Shown here one piece after another: positions 45,502 to 56,616 of a stretch of DNA of 64,000 nucleotides. Origin of the DNA: Cryptomeria japonica. Its lineage: Eukaryota > Streptophyta > Pinopsida > Cupressales > Cupressaceae. The position numbers and the translations under genes were made by a program. Location: NCBI RefSeq assembly GCF_030272615.1, contig NC_081405.1, positions 609,818,677 through 609,882,676 on the forward strand. Reading direction: 5' to 3'. The stretch's first letter is position 1, and each line of letters opens with the position of its first letter. The notes below the pieces were generated by a model. That model had not been told where the DNA came from. It made no database searches and was given only the letters and a program-made list of their open reading frames with translations.

Positions 45502-46986
45502 ATGATAGAAGAGATTGATCAAATCAAGAAGAATGACACATGGACACTAATCTCAAGACCGAAGGACAAAAATGTAATTGGTACAAAGTGGATTTTCAAA
45601 AACAAGCTAAATGAAAAAGGAGAGGTCATTCGAAACAAAGAAAGACTAGTTTGCAAAGGTTATGCTCAAGAAGAAGGAATTGATTATGGTGAAACTTTTG
45701 CACCTGTTGCTAGACTTGAAGGAGTAAGAACATTGTTGGCATATGCTGCTTTCAAAAACTTCAAGGTATATCAAATGGATGTCAAATCTGCATTTCTGAA
45801 TGGAATATTAGAAGAAGAAGTTTTTATTGAACAACCTGAAGGATTTGTTGAAGACAATAATAAAGATCAAGTATGTAAATTGAACAAAGCTTTATATGGT
45901 TTGAAACAAGCACCTAGAGCATGGTATGAAAGATTGTGCTCTTATTTGATTAAGATTGGTTTTATAAGGACAAGTGAGAACAACAACATGTACATGAAGA
46001 ATGATGAAAATGGAATACTGATCTCAGCCATATTGGTTGATGATATTATATTTTGTGGCAATGACTCTTTATGCAAGAACTTTGGAAATGAAATGAGAAA
46101 AGAATTTGAGATGTCATTAATTGGTGAGATAAAGTATTTTATAGGTTTACAGATATTGCAAATGAAAAATGAGATTTTCATTACTCAATCCAAGTACATA
46201 AAGGAAATCTTGAAGAAATTTGGAATGGAAGATTCAAAACCAGTAAGTACTCCTATGACTACCAACTGTAAATTATCAAAGAATGATGAATCTTCATCTA
46301 TTGATGAGACACTTTACCGATCCATGATTGGAAAGCTACAATATGTTGTTCATAGCAGGCCAGATATAGCACATGCAATAGGTATAGTTGCAAGATTCTC
46401 TGTAGATCCTAAGGAAACACACATGACAACAATCAAGAGAATTTTCAGATACCTGAAAGGCACTGAGGATTATGGCTTAGTATATCAGAAAGGAAATGAT
46501 TTTGATTTAAAAGTTTATACTGATGCTGATTGGGCAGGCAACATTGATGACAAAAAAAGCACAAGAGGGGGAGCTTTCTTTTTAGGAGAAAGACTACTGA
46601 GTTGGCTTAGCAAGAAACAAGGATGTGTTTCACAGTCAACAACAGAAGCTGAATACATTGCTGCGGTATTGAATTGTACCAACATTGCATGGATCAAACA
46701 ACTGTTGGAAGGTATAAATGAGAAAGTTACTGAGCTAGTAACTATATTCTGTGACAATACTAGTGCCATTAATATTTCAAAAAATCCTGTTATGCACTCT
46801 AAGACAAAGCACATCTCTATCAAATATCATTATCTTAGAGAAGAAGCTCAAGAGAAGAAAGTGGTGTTGGAATATGTTAGCACAAAGAAGCAAATAGCAG
46901 ATATCTTAACCAAACCACTACCAAGGGACACTTTTGAATATCTCAGAAGTAAGTTAGGGGTCCTACCCCTATCTTCTACTCATTGA
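45502..46986 (+). CDS. Copia reverse transcriptase - RNase H of E, intact 494-codon frame
   Basis: This is the longest undamaged retroelement enzyme block in the window. RT shows [70 protein letters not shown] and the catalytic [10 protein letters not shown] (usual Tyr replaced by Leu). RNase H has [26 protein letters not shown] and [20 protein letters not shown], so its Asp-Glu-Asp residues are present. It ends GVLPLSSTH at TGA 46984. The ATG at 45502 is internal to an ancestral polyprotein, and an upstream frameshift separates it from integrase. It is therefore a pol remnant rather than a stand-alone gene, though its codons remain open. Confidence 0.88.
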   Translation: MIEEIDQIKKNDTWTLISRPKDKNVIGTKWIFKNKLNEKGEVIRNKERLVCKGYAQEEGIDYGETFAPVARLEGVRTLLAYAAFKNFKVYQMDVKSAFLNGILEEEVFIEQPEGFVEDNNKDQVCKLNKALYGLKQAPRAWYERLCSYLIKIGFIRTSENNNMYMKNDENGILISAILVDDIIFCGNDSLCKNFGNEMRKEFEMSLIGEIKYFIGLQILQMKNEIFITQSKYIKEILKKFGMEDSKPVSTPMTTNCKLSKNDESSSIDETLYRSMIGKLQYVVHSRPDIAHAIGIVARFSVDPKETHMTTIKRIFRYLKGTEDYGLVYQKGNDFDLKVYTDADWAGNIDDKKSTRGGAFFLGERLLSWLSKKQGCVSQSTTEAEYIAAVLNCTNIAWIKQLLEGINEKVTELVTIFCDNTSAINISKNPVMHSKTKHISIKYHYLREEAQEKKVVLEYVSTKKQIADILTKPLPRDTFEYLRSKLGVLPLSSTH

Positions 46987-47421
46987 TCGAGTTCGGTGAA
47001 AGCATCAATCCGATGACTCTATAGAATATCTTTTAGGAGTTTATGTTGATTCATACACTTTAGAATGTTTTCTAAAGGTGTACAGGAATTATTATAGGAA
47101 ATATTACAAGGAACAGGAATTAAAGACAAAATGCTCTGATCGAGACTCAGTTGATACACAATAGCAAGAATTCACTTTATACAGAAAGTAATTATGTTTT
47201 AGTTCTTTACTTTTTGGCATTGTTGTCAAAGGGGGAGAAGGCTACTATAAAGGGAAGAACAATAAAAGAAAACTGAGAAGACTACAGATTGGAAAGAAGA
47301 CTGAAGAAAAGAGGAGAAGTCTAATGTATGGGGGAGAGCATTTCAGCATTTCAGAATCACAGCAATCTGAATCTTTTAAGGTCAAAACAATTGGTTTTGC
47401 CATCAATGCCAAAGGGGGAGA
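46987..47421 (+). promoter_or_regulatory. 3' untranslated region and polypurine tract of E
   Basis: This non-coding stretch follows pol. It contains repeated GAAGACT/GAGAAG words near 47270-47320 and ends in AAAGGGGGAGA (47411-47421), the plus-strand primer tract, one base before the 3' LTR. Confidence 0.82.
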
Positions 47422-47422
47422 T

Positions 47423-48947
47423 TGTTGGCAATATAGCATTATAACAGATAATGAAAGATTGTTGGCATTTCAATAAGGATACTGAGAAGGTTGTTGATGA
47501 TTATGGATATAACTAATTAAGGATGTTTACTATCTTGATATTATTATTTTGTCATTGATGTCAAGAAATTGATTTTCTAATTTAGTAAGATGTTGCCATA
47601 TCTTGAGAAGTGTGATTTGAAGAGTATAAAGATGTCGGTAAAAGACACAGGAAAGAATATGATGAATAAGGGAATGAATAAGGTATTCAATGGGCAACTA
47701 TTACCGAGTCAGACAATGATGAAATCATGATGTTTAGATTGTTTTAACATCATACATATGTTGTAAATTGTAAAGGTTAATACTATACTATGTTACCAAG
47801 CAAAGAACCTAGTTGGTAAACCCTAAGGTTATCGCTATCAGTTAATGAAGGTGGAATGTCTACCGAGTGAAGTTTAGTATTCATCGAGTTATAACCGAGT
47901 TGTAACCAAGCTATAACAGAATGCATTAAATGTTTACATGTGTTATTTAATGAAGGAAGCTGATGAGCTAGAACTGATTAAATGATTGGTATGTCATGCA
48001 TGAAGTTTGTTAATGAATCTAAGGCAAAGGAAAGTCGACATGAAGATCTACAATGCAAATTGAATCACAATACCCTGGCACAAGTTCCAAGAAATGTATG
48101 AAAGTTCCAAGATGGCATAAAATGTTTTCAGATCAAAAGATACATTGAACTTGGACAAGATTGAAGATTTGATGGCTATGATTGATCATGGGAAACGTGA
48201 TCAAGGAGATTAAGCAGTTAGCTAATTGTTTATAAATAGGAAACTGTTGATAAACAATGCATGCGGGCAAGTGTATGCATAGGGATGCTACATAATGATT
48301 ACTGAGCCCATAAGCTTGAAGACCTGTTTGAATAACAGAGTACAGAAGTCCAGCAAATGGACAAGACTAGTTATTTGTCTAGATTGTATTGAACAAATAA
48401 GAATCTGCTTTAGCATTTTAGAAGTGAAGTTGCAGATAGATTTTTATAACTGTTATTTTGTGAAAGTGACAGAAAATCTCTTAACTGAGTGGACTTAACA
48501 GTCTTATTTGTAAAACCCTCTAGGAAGGTGACATTCTAATTGAGTGTTTGAAATCCTTTAACAAGGTCACTTCTAACAAGGTGAAGATCGTAACAGATCC
48601 AAGGGAAATCTCTTAACCGGGTCACATCTAGCAATGTGTTTGTAATCTTTAACAGGATTTTCTTTTAACCGAGCATACTCTAGAAGAGTATATTTCTTAG
48701 TGTGTCCAAAATCCCATAGTGGTTCTTCCCTATTTGGGTTTCCACGTTAAATCTAGTGTTATGAGGTTTATGATGTTTATATGCTTTTGAGTTTGCATGT
48801 TTAACAGTTTTGGTTATATTACTAAAGTATATGTTACCGGGGTTGAATCTGATGTTTTTATGGAAGATTAAGTTTGTATGATTCACCCCCCCCATCTCAT
48901 CTTGTTGACTATTGGATCTGTACTTACATTAAGTATCAGAACTATCA
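47423..48947 (+). repeat. 3' LTR of copia E
   Basis: TGTTGGCAAT...AACTATCA, about 1525 bp, followed by the target duplication TTTAC. It is longer than the 5' LTR because it retains the segment the latter lost. No gene is contained. Confidence 0.92.
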
Positions 48948-49132
48948 TTTACTTGTTCTGTCGAGGCTTCTTCTCCTTCATCTTCACTTACATCTTCAAT
49001 ATATTGGCCTCTTCTCTATGCTATCTCAATGGATTCCAACCGTGATGAAATTCCTCGCAACATTTCCATCACAGTAGGGTCTACATTCCCATGCACTTCA
49101 CCATTCCAATTTCCTCTTCGCACCATCTTCAT
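48948..49132 (-). pseudogene. Gypsy B gag, N-terminal part
   Basis: The minus-strand ATG at 49132 begins MKMVRRGNWNGEVHG, continues MLRGISSRLESIEIA, meets a TAG near 49012, then an acidic stretch (VSEDEGEEASTEQV). The frame runs into 41458 on the far side of copia E without a shift once one TTTAC copy is removed. This is how the gag of B begins. The start is the first ATG after the primer-binding site in this frame. Confidence 0.78.
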
Positions 49133-49221
49133 GCTAGTCCTTTGTAGCTACATGTCAAATCCACAATCCACCACCCCACAAAAAAATTTCTTAGGACAAT
49201 GCAACCTCTGGAATTAAATCA

Positions 49222-49232
49222 CTCTGATCCCA
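49222..49232 (-). promoter_or_regulatory. Primer-binding site of gypsy B
   Basis: On the minus strand, TGGGATCAGAG lies two bases after the 5' LTR end (GCACCA). It differs by one base from the tRNA-Met-type site. It marks the LTR edge at 49235. Confidence 0.75.
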
Positions 49233-49234
49233 CT

Positions 49235-50018
49235 TGGTGCAGTCACTTGTAAGGGACCTCAAAGAGATCATTCTGGATTGGTCATCAAGAGTAAACACAA
49301 CATAAAGACAAGGATATGATGGAGGCAATGTAGAACAGATTGATTTATATCATGAAAAATGATTACAACCAACCGTAACAACTTTGTTACATAAACCAAC
49401 TGACAGGCCTACTAACCATGCTCAAAATATAGAACAGGTCACAACTAGAACATCAAATCTCAAAATATATCTTTTGTATTCTATATCTTAACTTATCTCT
49501 ATTCTAATACTTGATTACTATGTTTTATATGATCCAAGGGATCTAGTTAGCCCAAAAAGGGATCAAAACCAAAAGAACTAGACCTAACATGTAAAACAAC
49601 AAGGTCGGCCTCCACCAAATAAATTCCTTCAGAAAATACAAAGGATGAAATGAGAGTCAAAGGGAAAGGTCAGCCACATGCCAAGGAACAACATAATCAA
49701 CACTAAGGGCTCTGCAAGCTATAGAAGGGATCTAGTAGATCACTAATGCAAATAGGTCTAGGCAACCGGTAACAAAAAACTATCACAACAATCGGTAGTG
49801 ATAACTTACTGGAAAATGATCCAAATGTTCCACATTTTGGGAATAAGGAATATAATTGAGTCTTAAAAAAAAATCCAACTCCACAGGTTCCGATGAGCCA
49901 AATCCAGGAAATAATAGAGAAAAAAATCCTAAAACTGCAAACTAGAAAAGGAAAAGCAAAAAGAAATATTTTTTTGGTTGATGTAAGATTGCCAAGAACT
50001 GGGTATGCTCCTGCATCA
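49235..50018 (-). repeat. 5' LTR of gypsy B
   Basis: On the minus strand it begins TGATGCAGGAGC and ends GTGACTGCACCA. It is 784 bp, matching 11068-11873. It is flanked on the outside by CTTTG (50019-50023), the target duplication. Removing B rejoins copia A at this point. Confidence 0.88.
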
Positions 50019-50169
50019 CTTTGCTGAATGTTACAGATTATTAACTAAGGTTGTGGGCACAAAGAAATTTAGATAAAATTTGGAGTCTATGGGCCTTATG
50101 GCCCATCGAAAATAATTTATTATGTTGATAGTCCCTTTGCTCTTGCAAGGTGTTCAACAAGTGGGAGAA
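50019..50169 (+). pseudogene. Copia A: pol end, 3' untranslated region and polypurine tract
   Basis: After the duplicated CTTTG the RNase H frame of A continues with LNVTDY and, after a one-base loss, LTKVVGTKKF, the usual end of copia pol. A short untranslated stretch follows, then a purine-rich tract AAGTGGGAGAA (50159-50169) directly before TGTTGGGAAATTGG. This piece proves that 8845-11067 and 50019 onward were one element before gypsy B arrived. Confidence 0.8.
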
Positions 50170-51080
50170 TGTTGGGAAATTGGTGTGTCAACGTTGCATT
50201 TACATGAGGTTACTATTTATAGTAAATTTTTTTTTCAACATGAAATGGTCCAAAATTCTTCCCAAAGCTTTGGATTGCCTAGATAAGCATGATGATAAAT
50301 TTTTGCCACAAGATCATAACTAGTTTTGAAGATATTAAAGTTTTTTGTTTTTGGAGGGTGCGATGAAAGGTTTAAATTTAAATTTGAGGACTTTAAACCT
50401 CTGAAATATCCATAAAATTGGGCATAAGTAGTGTATCTAGTTACGAGGTGATAGAGAACTTCATGACCTTTTCAACACTTAAAACAGTTTGCCAATCAGA
50501 CACATGTTTCATGAGTTATAGCCTCTGGAAGTTGGGGCTTCTAAAATAGGAAATTTAAATTGCACCAGACACATAAATGTGTTGTAAAAGTGAGGACCAC
50601 ATGTTTATGTGTTTTTTGACACAACATAGGGCATCTAGAATGGAGATAAGGTTTGCTCTACTTTATTGGGAGGTTTTAGCCCATGGTTTTGTAATACAAT
50701 TTGATGGCTTTAGCCAATGGTTTTGTAATACAATTTGACGGCTTTAGTCCATGGTTTTGTAATACTACTAGTGAGCTCATGATTTTAATGTATTACACCA
50801 TATAGAGGAACTATGATACAAGAGTTTTTATATGACATCGACAATCATTGAAAATGATCTCCCATCCAAAAGTGAAAGCTATATCATTACTATAATCGCT
50901 TTAGACCATGATAATGAGTTATTCATTAGATTGTCATAACCTCTTAAATATCTCACAAATAAGTATATGGCCACAAATAATAAAGTATAAATAAATTATA
51001 TAACCCAAGGAGATAAACCACATTCTCTAAGCCAACTAATAAAAATTAAAACAGTATAATATTAATCATCTCATTCAAAC
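50170..51080 (+). repeat. 3' LTR of copia A (right end unresolved)
   Basis: It begins TGTTGGGAAATTGG after the polypurine tract. No second copy is in the window, so the right end cannot be fixed; about 51.0 kb is a guess. It holds three tandem copies of a 35-bp unit (TTTAGCCCATGGTTTTGTAA and following) at 50674, 50709 and 50744. Such short tandem repeats are common in LTR promoter regions, but no function is shown. Confidence 0.5.
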
Positions 51081-51118
51081 ATAACATACCAATACTTAAA
51101 ACTAAAATTGTCATTTAT

Positions 51119-51373
51119 GTGGAAACTATTATGATTTCTACCAATCTTGTGGTGGAAGGCACAACCTTTCCAAAAAATCTTAAGGGTAACTACAATGTAG
51201 ATTTTATGAAGTTCTTGAAGTTGAAGGAGAAAGTTGCTCACTTTCAAGGTGGATTCAAAAGACATTATTTACATGGGGTTTGGAAAGAGGTTTTGCCACC
51301 TATGAAATTCATCACATTGGACAAAAGATTCAAATGGTTCTATTTTTTGTATTCCCCATTCTTAGCCATCTGA
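51119..51373 (+). pseudogene. Unrecognised coding-like fragment
   Basis: This 84-codon frame contains FMKFLKLKEKVAHFQGGFKR, HYLHGVWKEVLPPMKFITLD and KRFKWFYFLYSPF. Its composition (balanced aromatic, basic and proline content) looks more like real protein than most spurious frames here, and an overlapping frame continues with FPILSHLRYGV. I do not recognise the family. It lies between the LTR of copia A and copia F, so it may be a remnant of the DNA that A or F inserted into, or simply chance. Confidence 0.3.
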
Positions 51374-51389
51374 GGTATGGTGTGAATAT

Positions 51390-52611
51390 TTTTGGCCATT
51401 TGGATGAATTAATTATGTGTTGCTTTTATGTTTCATCATTGATGTCAACACTAGTTGTTTGGATACTTTACCGACACCCTCCTAGTCCTAGTAGGTTGCA
51501 TATTTTTTGGTTGGTTTGGATATGGCATAATCCGGTATGGTTTGGTTATGGAATTGGCTTATTCATGATACTCATTTTCATATTTAGTTAGTTAGTTTTG
51601 GTCTGGTGATCGGATGCTATCTTGTTTGCTTGGAATCTTGGCTTGTGGTTCCAATGAGGGTTTCACTGGTAGAGATTTTGATTAAGATATTTGATGATAT
51701 GCATAAGTTGTGTTGGTACAACTTTTGGTGGAGATTCAAGATGCTATTAGTGATCATGTTTGAGACTTGGTGGATGGAGATCATTGCTTTAGAGTGTGGA
51801 CCTACATTGGGTCCCAGTTGATCTAGGTTATGGACCAATGTAATGAAACATGCAAATTGGACCTCTCAATGTGTTTCTAGGATGTCTTATGTGTTGGATA
51901 TCATTTGTTTGGTCTAAGGATGACATTTTTTGTAATTATGTAATTTTTTTATTGTCTGGTAGCCCATCTGATTGTTTATGGTCGAGGGTTTGTATATATA
52001 GATGTAAGATCTCATTGCAAATCAGATATAGGAATGGGATATGAATATGTAATGTGCGAGTAATGTAATATCATTAAGGCAAAGGATTTGGTCAACCATT
52101 GGAGATTGAATTGGGTTTATGTAAGAGGATTTAGTCCTCTAGTATTAAGCTTAAGCAAAACTGTAATCAAGAATAGGAGATGATATCTTTGCAGTTCAAC
52201 ACTTCTTTCAGATTGTAGTCTTGATTTCTATGTAGTCAATGAGACTCCTTTTGTGATGAGAAGTGTTCTCTAGGCTATTGGCCTTCCTACACATGTAGGC
52301 CCCTCAATTTTAATTCACATACTTACTATAGAAGTATTATTTGATTATGGGTAGGCTTCCCACCATGGTTTTTCCCATTACTGGGTTTTCCACATTTATA
52401 TCTTGGTGTCATGTGGATGATATTTATAATATGAAATTATTGTTTATGCTTAATTGGTTTAATTGTTATTCTAGTATTTGGTTTAAGAATTTTGGTATTA
52501 ATGATTTGGGTTCTAGTATTAAAGTTTTAATTGCTTAAGGTTCTGGTAATCTATTGACAACCGATTCACCCCCCCTCTCAGTTATCTGCCGGTTATTTGA
52601 ACTATTTAACA
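51390..52611 (+). repeat. 5' LTR of copia F
   Basis: About 1222 bp, starting TTTTGGCCATTTGG (probably a changed TGTTGGCC) and ending ACTATTTAACA. It matches solo LTR S in inverse orientation, with shared words such as GATGTCAACACTAG and the run of C before CTCAGTT. The primer-binding site follows two bases later. Open frames within it lack domains. Confidence 0.85.
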
Positions 52612-52613
52612 AT

Positions 52614-52625
52614 TGGTATCAGAGA
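52614..52625 (+). promoter_or_regulatory. Primer-binding site of copia F
   Basis: TGGTATCAGAGA, the tRNA-Met primer type with one changed last base. It defines the LTR boundary at 52611. Confidence 0.85.
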
Positions 52626-52669
52626 TTTGGTCCTCTCTGTAGAAAGAGTAACTACTTGAGAAAGATGCT

Positions 52670-53760
52670 ATGGTGACTAACAGTTCAAGTTCATCTAGTT
52701 CATTTGGAGCTATCTTTTGGAGGGATATCCCTAAGCTTCATGGTACAAATTATACAGTATGGAAGATTGGAGTGGAGACTCATCTGAGATGTCTTGGCAA
52801 GGAGATTTGGAGATCACACAGAATGGTGTTATACCTTATAATCTGATATTTGGCAATCCTCCTCCACCAAACCTAGAAAAGGAGCTTGAGAATGATTGTA
52901 GAGAAAGATAATCCCTATTATGTGAACTTTATGATCAACAAATAATGGGATCAATTGACAAATCATCTATAAAGGCTATATGGGATAAGTTGGAGACTCT
53001 TAATGAAGGTGACCCTACAATGAAGATTGCTAAACTTGATGGTTATTGGGTGAGATATGAAAACCTAAGGATGGAAGAAGATGAAAAGATTACTTTATTC
53101 ATGGAAAGGTAAATAAGATTGTTGTTGTGGAACTTTGAGTGAAGTTGAAACTGTTTCAAAAGTTTTGAGAGCCCTACCACCGGTTTCCAAGATGAAGGAT
53201 TTTTCTATTAATGAGTTAAGAACAATGGCTAATACATCTGTCAAAAGACATACCTTGGTTGGGAAATCATTTTCTTTAGAGCTTGAAGAATTTGGACCTT
53301 CTGGAGTTGTGAAGACTGAAGCTTCTTTTCATGCATCTGCATCAACAACCAATAAGAAAGATTGAAAATATTTATATGCAAAGGAATTAGATGATATGAA
53401 GGGAGAAGATGATGAGTTTAAGCAACTTGAAGTACTATTTTCTAGAAGAGTTCCTAAAGGACCGGTAGGAAGTAAGTATGAAGGAAAAGCACCTTTTAAA
53501 TGTTTTGCATGTAGATGTCCTAAAAGGAATTCAAGACTTGAAGAAAGAGTTAGAAGATATTTTAAGCCTAACCCTATATATTAGAACAAATAATGCTACA
53601 TATCAGATGAAGAAGGCATTACTAATTCTGATGATGGACCAATATAAGATTCTGTTAGTGGTTTCGACAATGGGAAGGAATGGGTGTTCCTGGTTATCAA
53701 GGAATATGTTCCAGCACTGGAAAAGAATGTACTTGAAGAGACGACACTTGATGCTAAAAT
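52670..53760 (+). pseudogene. Copia gag of F
   Basis: ATG 52670 opens MVTNSSSSSSSFGAIFWRD and IPKLHGTNYTVWKIGVETHL, then a frameshift and stops near 52845. Later segments include IKAIWDKLETLNEGDPTMKI, LSEVETVSKVLRALPPVSKM and NTSVKRHTLVGKSFSLELEE. The zinc knuckle is only partial: KAPFKCFACRCPKRNS has lost its later Cys/His residues by a shift. The gag is non-functional. Confidence 0.82.
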
Positions 53761-55060
53761 TTAAGACAAGGATGAATGGGCAATAGATAGTGGTTGTTCA
53801 CATCATATGACTGGATATCAAGGGAATTTTCTATCTTTGCAAGAATTTGATGGTGGATTGGTTAGATTTAGAGATGACAAAGCATGTATGATCAAAGGAA
53901 AATGAAGTATATTATTGGATGGTAAGAACAATACTAACAATGTTTATTATGTTTAAGGTTCAAGGAATAATATTTTGAGTGTAAGAAAATTGGTGGATAA
54001 GGGATTATAATTATAGTTCAAGAATGGAAAATGCAAAATCATTAATAGATCTGGTTTGGAGATTGTAACCGGTACACAGAAAAAATGTAAAATATTTCAT
54101 TTGAATTCTGGTAAGAAGACATTCTTGATTACACAAATCAATGAGAGTTGGCTATGGCATAAAAAGTTATGTCATGTGAATTTTGATTGCATTGTGAAGA
54201 TTAGTTCAACTAGGGTAGTTAGAGATATACCTAAGATTATGAAGCCCTATAATCTGGTATGTAAAAAATATCAAATGGGTAAATAGGTCAGAACCTCTTT
54301 TAGAAGTATACAAGACAAATCTAATGATGTTCTTGATTTTATTCATACTAATTTGTGTGGCCCTGCTAGAGTTAAACATTTTCAAGGTGATAGATATTTC
54401 ATGCTAATCATTGTTGATTATTATAGAATGATGTGGGTTAATTTTCTAAAGGAAAAATCTGAAGCATTCGAAAAGTTTAAGATCTTTAAGGCTAAAGTGG
54501 AAACTGACACAGGTTTGAAGATTAAATATTTGAGGTTTGATTGTCGTGGGGAATTCACATCCGGTGATTTTAATAACTTTTGTGAGAAGCATGGTATAAG
54601 AAGACAATTTTCTGCTTCTCAGACACCTTAGTAGAATGGAGTTGTGGAAAGGAAGAATAGAACTGTCTTGGATGCTGCTAGAACATTGATGATGGAAGCT
54701 ATTCTAGCTCATATCTACTGGAGAGAAGCAGTAAGCACAATGGTTTATAAATTCAATAGAGTACAAATCAAAGGAGAAACTGGTAAGATACCTTATGAAT
54801 TATGGTTTGACAATACACCTACAGTTAAGTATATTAGAATCTTCGGTAATAAATGTTATATCATGAGAAATTATATCATTAGCAAATTTGATCTTGGATG
54901 TGATGAAAGTATATTTCCTAGTTATTCTAATGTAATAAAGGCATATAGATTGGATGGGATAAATAGAGGTCAAATTAGAGTTTATGAGAAGGAACTGGTG
55001 GTGGAAGTGATTATATCTAAACTGGTAGCACCTTTACCGAAATAGAGTGTTGAAATAGTT
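53761..55060 (+). pseudogene. Copia protease and integrase of F
   Basis: The protease motif EWAIDSGCSHHMTGY (about 53774) is intact. Integrase has LWHKKLCHVNFDCIV, a broken CQMGK-type Cys region (CKKYQMGK), FIHTNLCGPARVK (first Asp replaced by Asn), RFDCRGEFTSGDF (second Asp position kept, Gly altered) and, after a TAG at 54629, NGVVERKNRT with the Glu. IFGNKCYIMRN and SYSNVIKAYRLDG follow. Stops recur at 53903, 53954, 54008, 54284 and others, so the protein is inactive. Confidence 0.85.
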
Positions 55061-56616
55061 ACTCGAGCAGTATTATAAAATTTTATAGTAATTGAAGAAC
55101 CGAGAAGAGGAACAAAGAGTTATAAGACTCCTAGGTATGTGAGATTGAATAATTCAAAAGATCAGATCATTGGGGATAATAACAATGGAGTAATGACAAG
55201 AATAAGAATGACAACTAATGAGGTATGTTTAATTTCTCAAATTGAACTGGTATCAGTAATTGAGGCATGTAAAGATGAATATTGGTTGAAAGCTATGGAA
55301 GAAGAATTAGATCAGATTGAGAAAAATAACACATGGACTCTGGTTCCCCGGCCTAAAAATAAGAATGTTATTGAAACTATATGGGTTTCTAGGAATCAAT
55401 TGAATGAGTATGGTCAAGTTATAAGTAATAAGGCTAGATTGGCTTGTAAAGGATATTCTCAGAAGGAAGGAATTGATTATGCAGAGACTTTTGCACCTGT
55501 AGCTAGGATTGAAACTATAAGATTATTTCTTGCTTATGCTGCTCACAAAACATATCAGGTTTATCAAATGGACGTTAAGTGTGCATTTATGAATGGGGAT
55601 CTTGATGAGGAAGTTTATATTGAGAAACCTAATGGGTTTTTACTATCAGATGATACAAACATGGTTTATAGGTTAAGTAAATCTTTATATGGATTGAAAC
55701 AAGCACCTAGAGCTTGGTATGTAAGGTTGGATAAATATCTTTTGAAGCTTGGTTTTACTAAGGGTCATGTTGATAGTAATTTATATTATGAAATCGCTGA
55801 TGATGATATACTGATTATTGAAGTATTTGTTGATGACATTATTTTTGGAGGTGAAGATAAGTTATGCATGGAATTTTCTAAGAATATGGAGAACGAATTT
55901 GAAATGTCTATGATTGGGGAAATAAAAGATTTCTTAGGTTTGCAAATTAATAAAACTGATAAAGATATTTTTATCTATCAAACTAAGTATGCTAGGGAAT
56001 TGTTGAAGAAATTTGGTGAGGGAGATTCTAAACCAGTAAGTACTCCTATGGTTACAAGTGATAATTTGACAGGAAAAGATGTTTCTACATTGGTAAATCC
56101 TACAAGATACAAATCTATGATTGGAGGTCTACTTTATTTGACTTAGACTAGGCCTGACATAATGAATGTTGTTTGTATTATCTCAAGATTTCAGAGTGAT
56201 CCTAGAGAAAATCATGAGAGTGCAGTGAAAAAGATTTTTAAATACTTACAAGGTACATCATAATATGGTTTGTGGTACCCTAAGGATGATGACTTTACTT
56301 TATTTGAATATACAGATGTAGATTGGGCTGGAGATGTTGATGATCAAAATAGTACTTCTGGTGGAGCTTTCTTTCCTAAAAAAAACTTGTTTCATAGATC
56401 AACAAGAAACAATCATGTACTTCTTTATTTACTATTGAAGATGAGTTTGTTGTTGCTACTACTAACTATACACAAGTCCTATGGATGAAGCAAATGCTGA
56501 AGGATATAAAGGTGGATTGTAATGCACCGGTAGTTATTCACTATGATAGCTTTCCTGCTATTAATATATCAAAGAATTTTGTATTTAATTATAAAACAAA
56601 GCACATAACTATCAAG
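55061..56616 (+). pseudogene. Copia reverse transcriptase - RNase H of F, up to the G insertion
   Basis: From 55139 a 335-codon run covers [80 protein letters not shown] and the catalytic FVDDIIFGG (about 55826). A TAG at 56144 comes before TRPDI. RNase H has DVDWAGDVDDQNSTSGGAFF, then shifts in frame. It ends at KTKHITIK, cut by G at TCAAG. The next residues (YNLLKEKVKENEVKL) are at 63907 onward. Confidence 0.88.

Larger units (their letters stand above)
41459..48947 (+). mobile_element. Copia E, structurally complete (same family as H)
   Basis: E has a full structure: 5' LTR 41459-42892, primer-binding site, gag, protease remnant, integrase, RT-RNase H, polypurine tract and 3' LTR 47423-48947. 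The 5-bp target duplication TTTAC is perfect (41454-41458 and 48948-48952). It lies within the gag of gypsy B on the opposite strand. Coding damage includes gag stop 43881, a protease deletion, integrase stops and one frameshift near 45350, whereas RT-RNase H is open for 494 codons. It is younger than B, as its insertion interrupts B. Confidence 0.95.
11068..50018 (-). mobile_element. Gypsy B, chromovirus-type retrotransposon (minus strand), heavily nested
   Basis: This is a Ty3/gypsy element read right to left. From the right it has: 5' LTR (49235-50018), primer-binding site, gag, protease, RT, RNase H, integrase, a C-terminal chromodomain (about 37150-37300), an untranslated region and a 3' LTR (11068-11873). 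It is flanked by the 5-bp duplication CTTTG at 11063-11067 and 50019-50023. The duplication is confirmed because removing B restores the RNase H frame of copia A. B itself is split by copia E, inside gag, and by the DNA-transposon-like T, just after the chromodomain. Without its insertions B would be about 7.2 kb. Many stops and frameshifts make it inactive. Confidence 0.9.

Noticed and set aside
48874-49217. Plus-strand open frames over 48874-49217 and 40120-41512
   Set aside because: They are antisense shadows of the minus-strand gag of gypsy B.
51606-52538. Several 60-70 codon frames in the 5' LTR of F
   Set aside because: No domains; the region is defined as an LTR by its boundary, primer-binding site and match to solo LTR S.
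52614-52625. Partial tRNA-like words (TGGTATCAGAG) at several places
   Set aside because: These are primer-binding sites complementary to a tRNA end. No cloverleaf can be drawn around them.
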